A stretch of DNA of 13,462 nt from JBDKTK01 sp039680225 (GCA_039680225.1 JBDKTK010000043.1:1-13462), one strand, 5' to 3'; positions 7,326-13,462 are shown, numbered from the stretch's first letter. Numbers and translations are program-made. The notes: a model not told the origin generated them from the letters alone.

Positions 7326-7449
7326 AGGCTTCAAAATTTTCTCGTTTCAAAGCTTAACCACAGCATAGTTAAAGCCGCCGGAACTTAGGGTTCGTGCGGC
7401 TTTTTTTGTCATACCGGCGTTTGGTTTCAATTTTCATCAGGAGGCTCGC
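7326..7449 (+). promoter_or_regulatory. Structured csp leader: putative antiterminator/terminator switch or terminated sRNA
   Basis: Between the promoter and the csp start the RNA can fold in two exclusive ways. Either the terminator hairpin at 7371-7403 forms, or GCTTAAC (7352-7358) pairs with GTTAAAGC (7368-7375), with one bulged A, and captures the 5' arm of the terminator. GGCTT at 7327-7331 can also pair with AAGCC at 7372-7376 in the same arm. Such an arrangement would let temperature or a trans factor decide readthrough into csp. Alternatively the promoter makes a separate RNA of about 95 nt ending near 7407. AGGAGG (7439-7444) before ATG 7450 is the csp ribosome binding site. Confidence 0.45.
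7371..7407 (+). terminator. Strong intrinsic terminator inside the csp leader
   Basis: AAAGCCGC (7371-7378) pairs perfectly with GCGGCTTT (7396-7403), and GAAC/GTTC (7381-7384 with 7390-7393) extends the stem after a 2x2 internal loop. A run of T continues to 7407. It can also serve as the end of the rplU-rpmA transcript. It lies downstream of a good promoter and upstream of the csp start with no other clear promoter between, which is why it looks regulatory. Confidence 0.8.
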
Positions 7450-7677
7450 ATGTCTGAAAAGGAATCAGGTGTGGTTAAGTGGTTTGACGAGAAAAAGGGT
7501 TACGGCTTTATTGCCCGCCAATCCGGGGGTGATGTGTTCGTGCATTACTCGGATATCTCCGGAACCGGCTTTCGCACCCTGAAAGAAGGCGACAGTGTCG
7601 AGTTCGTAGTGAAGCAGAACCAGAAAGGCCAGGCTGCTACGGAAGTCGTCAAGGTCAAGGTCCAGTCCGCGGTATAA
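7450..7677 (+). CDS. Cold-shock domain protein (CspA family)
   Basis: Single-stranded RNA/DNA-binding beta-barrel protein acting as an RNA chaperone in the cytosol. The 75 residues are slightly longer than CspA because of an extended N-terminus (MSEKESG). RNP1 is KGYGFI (residues 16-21) and RNP2 is VFVHY (29-33), with W11 and F12 in VVKWFD; all the aromatic base-stacking positions expected are present. The C-terminus VVKQNQKGQAATEVVKVKV is typical. It sits behind its own promoter and a long leader holding a terminator, so expression is probably conditional. It occupies the place after rpmA where obgE is often found. Which Csp paralog it is cannot be told. Confidence 0.95.
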   Translation: MSEKESGVVKWFDEKKGYGFIARQSGGDVFVHYSDISGTGFRTLKEGDSVEFVVKQNQKGQAATEVVKVKVQSAV

Positions 7678-7688
7678 TTTTCCATCCC

Positions 7689-7715
7689 TTCAACAAGCGA
7701 ATAGCTGGTTATAAT
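7689..7715 (+). promoter_or_regulatory. Candidate promoter of the orphan radical SAM gene
   Basis: Exact TATAAT at 7710-7715 with TTCAAC at 7689-7694, spacer 15 nt, which is short. The transcript would start near 7722 and give a leader of almost 120 nt that contains the long hairpin at 7764-7818. Confidence 0.35.
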
Positions 7716-7763
7716 CGCAAGGGGAGAGGTTTATCCTTTTTCCGGTGGAGGCCTGCCCGCACG

Positions 7764-7818
7764 TTCTGAGAGGCAATCTGAAGATGTCCTTTAAAGACAT
7801 CTTGCAGATTTCTCAGAA
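7764..7818 (+). repeat. Long imperfect hairpin (22 bp paired) in the leader of the radical SAM gene
   Basis: Three consecutive stems stack: TTCTGAGA (7764-7771) with TCTCAGAA (7811-7818), AATCTG (7775-7780) with CAGATT (7805-7810), and AAGATGTC (7781-7788) with GACATCTT (7796-7803). The loop is 7 nt, with a 3-nt bulge on the left and a single G bulge on the right. No T-run follows, so it is not a standard terminator. It ends 21 nt before the ATG at 7840, which itself lacks a Shine-Dalgarno. A shorter hairpin, CAGAA/TTCTG (7815-7827), overlaps its base and is mutually exclusive with it. Confidence 0.7.
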
Positions 7819-7839
7819 GATTTCTGCTATTTAAGACCG

Positions 7840-9414
7840 ATGCCTGAAATTGTGCTTTTAAACCCGCCCGTCACCAAACCGGGGGAACCTCCGGCCGGGA
7901 TTGCCCGGCTCTGCGGCGCCTTGCGCGCGCATGGGATCGGCCACGCGGCCGCGGACCTGAACCTTGAAGGCCTGCTGTTCCTGATGGAAAACCGGGCGGG
8001 AGCGGGCGGCATCTCCCGGGATATCCGCCATAAAGAAGACAAGTGGACGGCACGGGCGAAAAAAAATTTCGCACTCAACCTTGCGCTGGTCCGCAGCGGC
8101 CGCGCCCTGAAAAATTTCGATTCATATAAAAAAGCCGTCCTGGAACTGGACCGGCTTGCTTCGAGGTCCCACGATATTCCCGGAATCCGCCTGGGCCTCG
8201 CCGATTACCAGGACGAATCCCTTTCCCCGCTCAAAAGCGGCGACCTGCTGCGCGCGGCCCGCGAGCACAGGATGAGCCCGTTCTTCCCGCATTTCAGCCA
8301 GAGGATATCGGATATGCTCGCAAGTTCCCCTTCGTGCTACGCGGGGATCTCGGTCAATTACCTGGGCCAGGCGCTGCCGGCATTTGCTATTGCGGGATTC
8401 ATCCGCGAAAGGTTTCCGGCTGCAAAGATAATACTTGGCGGGGGGCTTGTAACATCATGGCTGAGCCGGCCCGGCTGGACCAATCCTTTCACCGGGCTGA
8501 TCGATCATCTCGTCGCTGGTCCGGGGGAAGGGGCGCTTCTATCTTTAACAGGAAAGGAAAGTTCCGGGGCGGCATACTGCCCGGACCATTCCTATTTCTC
8601 TCCTGCGAATTATCTCAGCCCCGGGCCCGTCCTCCCGTACAGCACGGCGGGCGGCTGCTGGTGGAGAAAGTGTTCGTTCTGCCCCGAAAAGGCCGAAGGC
8701 AGCAGGTACTCGCCTCTAGCTCACGGCCGCGCCCTTGCGGAACTGAAACAGCTTGTGGAAAAAGAAAAGCCCTCGCTCATCCATTTCCTCGACAACGCCC
8801 TGAGCCCCGCATTCCTGGAGAGGATTGCGGAAGGCCCGCCGGGCGTCCCATGGTACGGCTTCGCACGGATTACGGAGGGCCTCGCCGACCCCGGTTTCTG
8901 CCGCGCCCTGCGCCGTTCGGGATGCGCCATGCTCAAGCTCGGCATTGAATCGGGCGACCAGCGCGTCCTCGACGGGCTGAACAAGGGCATCGAGTTGCAG
9001 ACCGCCCGCAGCGCGCTCAGATCGCTCAGGGACGCGGGCATCGAGTCTTATGTCTATCTCCTTTTCGGGACGCCCCCGGAAACGCTCGAAGCCGCCCGCA
9101 ACACCAGGGACTTTGTCCTGCAGAATGCCGAGAGCATAGGATTCCTCAACCTCGCTATATTCAACCTGCCGGTTTATTCGGAGGACCGCGCCGGCCTTAA
9201 AAGGAAAAAATTTTACGAGGGCGACCTGTCGCTCTATTCTGATTTCGAGCACCCTTCCGGCTGGGGCCGCAGGGCCGTGCGGCAGTTCCTGGACAGGGAG
9301 TTCAAACGGGAGCCCGCAATAGCCGCAATCCTCCGGCGCGACCCGCCCGTGTTCACGTCCAACCACGCCCCGTTTTTCACCAGCGGATTTTTGTTCCCGG
9401 GCCGGCAATGTTAA
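7840..9414 (+). CDS. Orphan B12-binding-like radical SAM protein, CX4CX2C type
   Basis: The 524-residue cytosolic protein has a B12-binding-like N-terminal half. It contains IVLLNPPVTKPGEPPAGIA, GISVNYLGQALPAFAIAGF, the glycine block IILGGGLVTSW and the VAGPGEGALL loop typical of these domains. A radical SAM core follows. The cluster cysteines are C273, C278 and C281 in AGGCWWRKCSFCPEK, spaced CX4CX2C instead of CX3CX2C. A GIESGDQRVLDGLNKGI segment around residues 368-384 and YVYLLFGTPPET mark the middle and late TIM-barrel strands. No DxHxxG histidine for cobalamin is visible, so B12 binding is doubtful. The substrate is unknown. The gene stands alone: a 163-nt gap with a long hairpin precedes it and no partner gene follows. 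The start is the first ATG after a stop at 7792; there is no clear ribosome binding site. Confidence 0.85.
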   Translation: MPEIVLLNPPVTKPGEPPAGIARLCGALRAHGIGHAAADLNLEGLLFLMENRAGAGGISRDIRHKEDKWTARAKKNFALNLALVRSGRALKNFDSYKKAVLELDRLASRSHDIPGIRLGLADYQDESLSPLKSGDLLRAAREHRMSPFFPHFSQRISDMLASSPSCYAGISVNYLGQALPAFAIAGFIRERFPAAKIILGGGLVTSWLSRPGWTNPFTGLIDHLVAGPGEGALLSLTGKESSGAAYCPDHSYFSPANYLSPGPVLPYSTAGGCWWRKCSFCPEKAEGSRYSPLAHGRALAELKQLVEKEKPSLIHFLDNALSPAFLERIAEGPPGVPWYGFARITEGLADPGFCRALRRSGCAMLKLGIESGDQRVLDGLNKGIELQTARSALRSLRDAGIESYVYLLFGTPPETLEAARNTRDFVLQNAESIGFLNLAIFNLPVYSEDRAGLKRKKFYEGDLSLYSDFEHPSGWGRRAVRQFLDREFKREPAIAAILRRDPPVFTSNHAPFFTSGFLFPGRQC

Positions 9415-9552
9415 TACGCTGCGGCATTGATCTGAATAAAAGAAATCCTGCTTTTGTTCCTCTAAAAGGCAAAATCCTGGTCCATCGCGAGTGCGAACAG
9501 ATACATCTCAGGCAGGCGATTTTTTCCGAATGAATCCTCCTGTCCGGGAGAT
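9415..9552. other. Intergenic region with no recognised feature
   Basis: Between the radical SAM stop and the 3' end of the minus-strand YHS gene I see no gene, no strong hairpin with a T-run and no repeat. The two flanking genes converge here, so a bidirectional terminator would be expected, but none is obvious. Confidence 0.5.
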
Positions 9553-9729
9553 CTATATCTGGCTCCTGTCCCCCAGGATTTTTGCCATGTACCTGTTTGG
9601 ATCAACATCAAACTTTTCTTTGCATTCAATTGAGCAGAATTTCACCTATTCCCCTTCGAATTCGCTGCTGTATTCATGATTTTCCCCGACGTCGCATTTG
9701 CAGACGGGGTCAATGCATGCCTGAGCCAT
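9553..9729 (-). pseudogene. YHS-domain mini-protein with in-frame TAG at codon 28
   Basis: Reading the minus strand from ATG at 9729 gives 27 residues beginning MAQACIDPVCKCDVGENHEY. TAG (9648-9646) follows, and the same frame then runs 30 more residues, VKFCSIECKEKFDVDPNRYM and a short tail, to a second TAG at 9553. Together the two halves are a complete YHS domain: the DPVC metal-site cysteine, then FCSxxCKEKFDxDPxRY. The spacing FEGE-x-VKFCS matches the usual YxGKxYYFCS, so the stop replaces one ordinary, variable residue. The ribosome binding site AGGAGG (9741-9736) is 6 nt before the start. YHS proteins bind metals and often accompany metal transporters or stress genes; no such partner is here. 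Nonsense mutation, sequence error and amber recoding (for example pyrrolysine) all fit; the first two are likelier. Confidence 0.72.
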
Positions 9730-9735
9730 TTAGGG

Positions 9736-9741
9736 CCTCCT
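9736..9741 (-). promoter_or_regulatory. Shine-Dalgarno of the YHS gene
   Basis: AGGAGG on the minus strand, 6 nt before the ATG at 9729. It is the main evidence that this small reading frame was, or is, a real gene, because the open frame is interrupted and too short to stand out. Confidence 0.7.
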
Positions 9742-10064
9742 GTAAAATATTTTTGATGAGAATATCAGGAAACCGGGGATGTAAATATCAGGCGATTCCT
9801 TATTTTTGATCGTGGAATTCCTGATGAGGATAGATGTCCCCCGCTCGAATTCCCGACTCGTCATTCCGCGCAGGCGGGAATCCAGCCTTTTCCGGACCCC
9901 TGCTTTCGCAGACAAGAATTGCTGTGCGTTGATTTGAAAACCACGCCAGCTTACTTTCACCCCGGGAGGGCGGGTCCCCGTTTCAAGAGGGCCGGCCCAA
10001 ACGCCTTCAACTTACTAAATCCTTGATTTTTCCCGGTCTTGTGCCTTATTGTGACTCTGCGCAA
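9742..10064. other. Intergenic region between the divergent YHS and DUF748 genes
   Basis: About 320 nt without a gene. It holds a dispersed-repeat remnant at 9860-9885, a 9-bp direct repeat AATATCAGG at 9761 and 9784, and a GC-rich palindrome GGGCCGGCCC near 9988. The only promoter-like pattern toward the DUF748 gene is TTGATT (10023-10028), 18 nt, TATTGT (10047-10052). It is weak and would leave a leader of only a few nucleotides. Confidence 0.4.
9860..9885. repeat. Copy of a common dispersed palindromic repeat (GTCATTCC...GGAATCCAG type)
   Basis: The pattern GTCATTCCGCG followed by CAGGCGGGAATCCAG resembles the widespread intergenic element GTCATTCCCGCGAAAGCGGGAATCCAG, whose arms ATTCC and GGAAT pair. 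Its minus-strand translation gives the tell-tale spurious peptide LDSRLRGM. Here the left arm has lost one C and the stem is imperfect, so it is a degraded copy. Confidence 0.6.
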
Positions 10065-12599
10065 ATGAAGCAACTGCAAGCTTTACAGAAGATAATAAAC
10101 AAGCGGGCCCTGAAAATCATCGCCGCAATCGCCGCGTTTTTCGTGCTTGCCGGCATAGCGGGCATCTTTGCCCTTCCACCGATTGTGAAGCCTATCCTCA
10201 TCGAGAAGCTTTCCCAGGCCCTGCACCGGGAAGTTGCCATTGAGAAAATCAGCATCAACCCGTTTAACCTCACCGCCGCGATCAGCGGATTTGCAATAAA
10301 GGAGCCGGGCAGCCAGCAGCCTTTTGTGTCGTTTGACGAACTATACGTCAACGCCCAGGGCCTGTATTCGCTTTTCAAAGGCGCGCTCATCCTTAAAGAG
10401 GTCCGGCTGTCCCGGCCTTACGTCAACATAGTGCGGCGCGGGGACGGCACATACAATTTCACGGACCTGGTCCCGAAGCCCGAGCCTGACGAGCCCGATA
10501 AAAAGGAAAGCAAGCCTTTCCATTTCTCCATCAACAATATCCGCATTATAAACGGCAGCCTGGATTTCGACGACCAGCCGGTGCGGACCCGCCATGCCGC
10601 CACCGAAATAGAGCTTTCCGTCCCTTTTATTTCCAATATCGAACATGAAGTGGAGATCTTTGTCGAGCCGCGCTTTTCCGCCGCGATCAACGGCAAGCGT
10701 TACGAACTGGTCGGAAAGACCAAGCCATTCGCCGAATCGAAAGAGATGTCGGTCGACCTGGAGATAAAGGAAGCCGACCTGCCGTTTTACCTGAATTACA
10801 TCCCCGCGAAACTGAACTGCAGGCTCCTTTCGGCCGTTCTGGATGCAAAGCTAAGCGCCGATTTCATAATGCCCAGGGGCGGGCCGTCCCGCTTCAAGCT
10901 GGCCGGGGACCTGTCCCTGAAGAACGTTGCGCTTGACGACCTTCAGAAAGGCAAGGTCCTGAGAATCCCCGCCGCGAGCGCCGCAATCGCATCGATCGAG
11001 CCGCTCGTCCCGGACATCCACATATCCAAAATTTTAATCCAGTCCCCGGAACTGGTGGTCAGCAAAGGGAAAGACGGCGCGATCAACCTGCTGGACCTCG
11101 TTGCCGGAAAGGGGGAGGAAACAGCGGGGAAGGCGAAGGAACACAAAGCGCCGGAACCCGCAACACCGGAAAAGAAACCTGAGAAGGCGGCGGAATCAAA
11201 ATTCAAGGCGCGCATTGACGATTTCACGATCGATTCCGGCAACCTGAAATTCATCGACAGATCTCCGGCCCGCCCCGTCCAGATCAACGCAACCCCTGTC
11301 AATCTTAAAGTTTCAAACTTCTCGACTGCGGAAGGCGCCCCCGGCAATATCGACCTGTCGCTCGTGCTCGATAACAAGGGCATCGTATTGGTGAAGGGCC
11401 CGATGCGGATAGCGCCCGCCCTCGCGGCGGAGTTGCTGATAGACGCCAGGAACATCGGAATCCGGGAATTGCAGCCCTACTTCACGGACAAGGTAAAAAT
11501 CCGAGTGAAGCGCGGCGCCGTTTCGGCTTCGGGGACATTCCTCCTCGCGACAGACAGCGCCGGGAAACCGGTAATCAAATACGCGGGCAAGATAGCCGTG
11601 TCCAACCTCGCCACCATGGACAGGGCCGCTTCCAACGACTTCCTCAACTGGAAGCAGCTCTTCTTCGACCAGGTGGAGACCGGCTATAATCCCTTCTTCC
11701 TGAATATAAAGGGGATTTCCCTGACGGACTTCTACGCCCGGGTCATCGTAAACCCGGACGGCACGACGAACCTTCAGAACATCTTCGGTGCGGAAAATAA
11801 AGAAGGGGGACCGGCGGAAACCGCGGCAGCTCCAGCGCCTGAAAAGAAGACCGCCGGGGCCGGAGACAGCGCTGCAAAAAACATCAGGATCGGCAGGGTG
11901 ACTTTCCAGGGCGGTACGATCGACTTCACCGACCTCAAGATCAAGCCGAACTATTCCGCCGAGATGCTCAACATTGGCGGGAGCGTCTCCGGACTTTCCT
12001 CCGACGAAGCGTCGCGGGCCGCGGTCGACCTCAGGGGCAACCTGGGAGACGGCTCGCCCATAGAGATCAAGGGCAGCATCAACCCGCTCATCAAGGACCT
12101 CTACGCCGCCATCGACCTGCGCTTCCGCGACATCGAGCTGAGCCCGGTCACGCCCTACTCCGCGAGGTATCTGGGATACCCGATACTCAAAGGGAAGCTG
12201 ACATTCGATGTTTCATACCTCGTGGAAAAAAGGAAGCTTAACGCCAAAAACAAAGTCTTCATCGACCAGCTCAATTTCGGGGAGAGGACGGAAAGCCCCG
12301 AAGCGGTGAAGGCGCCCGTGACCCTGGCCGTTTCGCTCCTGACGGACCGCATCGGGCAGATCAATCTCGACATCCCGGTTGCAGGGAGCCTCGACGACCC
12401 GAAATTCCGGGTCTGGCCGGTCATCTGGCAGGTCATCGTCAACCTGATCACGAAAGCTGCGACCGCGCCCTTTACGCTCATTGCCTCTCTCGTTGGCGGC
12501 GGTGAGGAACTCAGCTATGTCGAATTCGATTACGGCAGCGACAATGTATCGGAAGCCGGCAGGAACAAAATCGCCTCGCTTGCCAAGGCCCTTTACTAA
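10065..12599 (+). CDS. DUF748 (AsmA-like) envelope protein, truncated by an in-frame TAA
   Basis: A large inner-membrane-anchored periplasmic protein of the DUF748/AsmA-like group; such proteins are thought to help lipid transfer or envelope integrity, so the role is inference. The 844 residues begin with a basic N-terminus and one membrane segment (about residues 16-37). They continue with the family block PPIVKPILIEKLSQALHREV, then NPFNLTAAISGFAIKEP and SFDELYVNAQGLYSLFKGA. Repeating beta-rich modules are separated by Pro/Lys/Glu-rich linkers at about residues 349-380 and 583-608. The last residues (YVEFDYGSDNVSEAGRNKI) open an OmpA-like region that family members normally complete. The TAA at 12597 cuts it, and the frame continues to 13067. 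I prefer ATG 10065 because a TTG start at 10023 would put 14 extra residues before the membrane anchor; neither has a clear ribosome binding site. Confidence 0.85.
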   Translation: MKQLQALQKIINKRALKIIAAIAAFFVLAGIAGIFALPPIVKPILIEKLSQALHREVAIEKISINPFNLTAAISGFAIKEPGSQQPFVSFDELYVNAQGLYSLFKGALILKEVRLSRPYVNIVRRGDGTYNFTDLVPKPEPDEPDKKESKPFHFSINNIRIINGSLDFDDQPVRTRHAATEIELSVPFISNIEHEVEIFVEPRFSAAINGKRYELVGKTKPFAESKEMSVDLEIKEADLPFYLNYIPAKLNCRLLSAVLDAKLSADFIMPRGGPSRFKLAGDLSLKNVALDDLQKGKVLRIPAASAAIASIEPLVPDIHISKILIQSPELVVSKGKDGAINLLDLVAGKGEETAGKAKEHKAPEPATPEKKPEKAAESKFKARIDDFTIDSGNLKFIDRSPARPVQINATPVNLKVSNFSTAEGAPGNIDLSLVLDNKGIVLVKGPMRIAPALAAELLIDARNIGIRELQPYFTDKVKIRVKRGAVSASGTFLLATDSAGKPVIKYAGKIAVSNLATMDRAASNDFLNWKQLFFDQVETGYNPFFLNIKGISLTDFYARVIVNPDGTTNLQNIFGAENKEGGPAETAAAPAPEKKTAGAGDSAAKNIRIGRVTFQGGTIDFTDLKIKPNYSAEMLNIGGSVSGLSSDEASRAAVDLRGNLGDGSPIEIKGSINPLIKDLYAAIDLRFRDIELSPVTPYSARYLGYPILKGKLTFDVSYLVEKRKLNAKNKVFIDQLNFGERTESPEAVKAPVTLAVSLLTDRIGQINLDIPVAGSLDDPKFRVWPVIWQVIVNLITKAATAPFTLIASLVGGGEELSYVEFDYGSDNVSEAGRNKIASLAKALY

Positions 12600-13067
12600 C
12601 GGCCCAACCTGAAACTCGATTTGGTTGGACTTGTCGACCCGGAAAAAGACAGGGAGGGCCTGAAGCAGGCCGCGCTCGCCCGCAAGGTGAAGGCCCGGAA
12701 GCTCAGAGAAATTGTGAGGAAGGGCGATGCCTCCGTCAATGTGGAGGATGTGAAGGTCGACCCGAAGGAGTACGAGAAGTATCTCACCCTCGCATACAAG
12801 GCAGAAAAGTTCCCGAAGCCCCGGAACGTGATCGGCATTGCCAAGGACCTGCCCGCCAACGAGATGGAAAAGCTGATCGTCGCACATGTCGAAGTGACCG
12901 ACAGCGACCTGAGGCTCCTCGCCTCCCGGCGCGCCGAAAGCATCAAGGAGCTGCTCCTCAAAAAAGAAATCGCCTCCGGCCGCATCTTCATGATCGAGCC
13001 CAAATCAACCGCACCCAACAAGAAGGAGAACGTGAAGGCGAGCCGGGTGGATTTCAGGTTGAAGTAG
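12600..13067 (+). pseudogene. C-terminal remainder of the DUF748 protein, same frame after TAA
   Basis: The frame of the upstream gene continues without interruption for 155 residues after the TAA. It begins RPNLKLDLVGLVDPEKDREG, which is the expected continuation of the OmpA-like strand-helix unit (FxxGSxxLxxxxxxKLxxLAxxL-xxRPxLxLxxxGxxD). It ends with SDLRLLASRRAESIKELLLK and GRIFMIEPK, the second half of an OmpA-like domain. A TTG at 12621 could nominally start a 148-residue protein, but there is no Shine-Dalgarno. The first seven codons after the stop also match the family. It is therefore better read as the cut-off end of one 1000-residue protein than as a separate gene. Confidence 0.75.
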
Positions 13068-13082
13068 AGGTATTGAGAACAC

Positions 13083-13118
13083 CACTATTCCGGGATCGCG
13101 CCATAGTGTCCCCTTTTT
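13083..13118 (+). terminator. Weak candidate terminator after the DUF748 frame
   Basis: CACTAT (13083-13088) pairs with ATAGTG (13103-13108), followed after five bases by TTTTT (13114-13118). The stem is short and the T-run is displaced. It lies in the 54-nt gap between convergent genes. Confidence 0.3.
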
Positions 13119-13121
13119 CTG

Positions 13122-13292
13122 CTAATTCCCCGCCTCGGCTATGAGTTTCTTGCCGTTGTCTATGACGTAGATGTCCCCGCTGAGAATTTCATTCTTTATG
13201 AGAATGCCCTCCTTCCCGGTTGTTAAATCAATAGACCAAAGAATGTATCTCTCTTGGGAGTTGGTGCCCCATAACGGTAGATTAAGGTATTC
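13122..13292 (-). pseudogene. C-terminal fragment of an unknown, probably beta-propeller-like protein, frameshifted
   Basis: On the minus strand the frame is open from 13292 (after a TGA) to TAG at 13122: 56 residues containing YILWSIDLTTGKEG and SGDIYVIDNGKKLIAEAGN. There is no start codon with a ribosome binding site. A neighbouring frame upstream reads TVILLFLSFLNENTLIYR; joining it at about 13275-13282 by restoring one base gives a continuous plausible protein (NENTLIYR, then LWGTNSQERYILWSIDL). I therefore infer a one-base deletion or sequence error. The end closely resembles the end of the next minus-strand gene (13380-13462), so the two are related. The family is not recognised; alternating strand-turn composition with IDLTTGKE-type turns suggests a propeller blade. 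Confidence 0.5.
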
Positions 13293-13379
13293 TCATTAAG
13301 GAAACTTAAAAATAGCAGAATAACTGTCTGACCATGATTACCCGTACTTACACACAGAGCTGACTAATTTCAAAACCAT

Positions 13380-13462
13380 TCAGTAATTATATCCGACTTC
13401 GGATAGTATTTTGTTGCCGTTATCCACGACATATATGTTGCCCCTGAATATCGCCCTCCTTA
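13380..13462 (-). CDS. 3' end of an unknown minus-strand gene (partial)
   Basis: Only 26 residues are in the window. They end GNIYVVDNGNKILSEVGYNY before TGA at 13382-13380. The match to the fragment at 13122-13292 is clear: GxIYVxDNGxKxxxEx G in both. The reading frame is supported by this similarity rather than by length. Function unknown; the rest of the gene lies beyond the window edge. Confidence 0.5.
   Translation of the reverse strand, partial: RRAIFRGNIYVVDNGNKILSEVGYNY

Noticed and set aside
9491..9679. A plus-strand 62-residue frame over the YHS region
   Set aside because: The opposite strand carries a recognisable YHS domain with a Shine-Dalgarno; this frame is its antisense.
9553..9729. 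Firm claim of pyrrolysine in the YHS protein
   Set aside because: No pyl gene is in the window and TAG ends two other reading frames normally, so it is kept only as a hypothesis.
9730..9960. A minus-strand 76-residue frame containing LDSRLRGM
   Set aside because: That peptide is the usual spurious translation of the GTCATTCC...GGAATCCAG intergenic repeat.
12621..13067. Independent 148-residue gene starting at TTG 12621
   Set aside because: No ribosome binding site, and the frame and the family pattern run unbroken from the DUF748 protein across the TAA.
13083..13120. Possible end of a REP-type mobile element (GGGGACACTAT on the minus strand beside an AAAAA run)
   Set aside because: Only one short end-like motif is seen, with no transposase or matching second end, so a weak terminator is the simpler reading.

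Overview
The window is moderately GC-rich, tightly packed chromosomal DNA from a Gram-negative bacterium. The best guess is a Desulfobacterota/Deltaproteobacteria-type anaerobe, or a relative such as Nitrospirota. Three things point there: a formate--tetrahydrofolate ligase, the gene pair of a TIGR03960/DUF2344 radical SAM protein with RNase G beside rplU-rpmA, and a large DUF748 envelope protein. L27 starts directly with MAHKKGQGS and lacks the cleaved N-terminal extension typical of Firmicutes. This placement is inference; there is no rRNA or tRNA gene to test it.

Layout. 1-1335: 3' part of fhs (C1 metabolism). 1518-1892: conserved-looking 124-aa protein of unknown role behind its own candidate promoter. 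1987-5965: radical SAM/DUF2344 fusion protein overlapping rng (RNase G) by 8 nt, so the two are probably co-translated. 5966-6219: AT-rich intergenic region with a perfect 24-bp palindrome, three to four 24-bp direct repeats and two short palindromes in front of an 83-aa unknown protein (6220-6471). 6609-7248: a consensus sigma70 promoter driving rplU-rpmA. obgE, the usual next gene, is absent. 7279-7677: promoter, a roughly 135-nt leader containing an intrinsic terminator and a competing hairpin, then a cold-shock protein. 7764-9414: a long hairpin in the leader of an orphan radical SAM gene whose cysteine motif is CX4CX2C.

The last 4 kb differs in character. A minus-strand YHS-domain mini-gene (9553-9729) has a good ribosome binding site but an in-frame TAG at codon 28. 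A DUF748 (AsmA-like) protein gene has an in-frame TAA at codon 845 and continues in the same frame to 13067, giving a 1000-residue reconstruction. Two related minus-strand C-terminal protein ends lie at 13122-13292 and 13380-13462, the first apparently frameshifted. These breaks are either decay or sequence errors; recoding is a less likely alternative.

Functionally the centre of the window is a translation and RNA-processing neighbourhood (RNase G, L21, L27, cold-shock RNA chaperone, tRNA/RNA-type radical SAM protein). It is flanked by one-carbon metabolism on the left and envelope functions on the right. The most promising undescribed element is the conditional terminator in the cold-shock leader (7313-7449). 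Next come the 24-bp repeat array at 6075-6152 and the hairpin leader of the orphan radical SAM gene.
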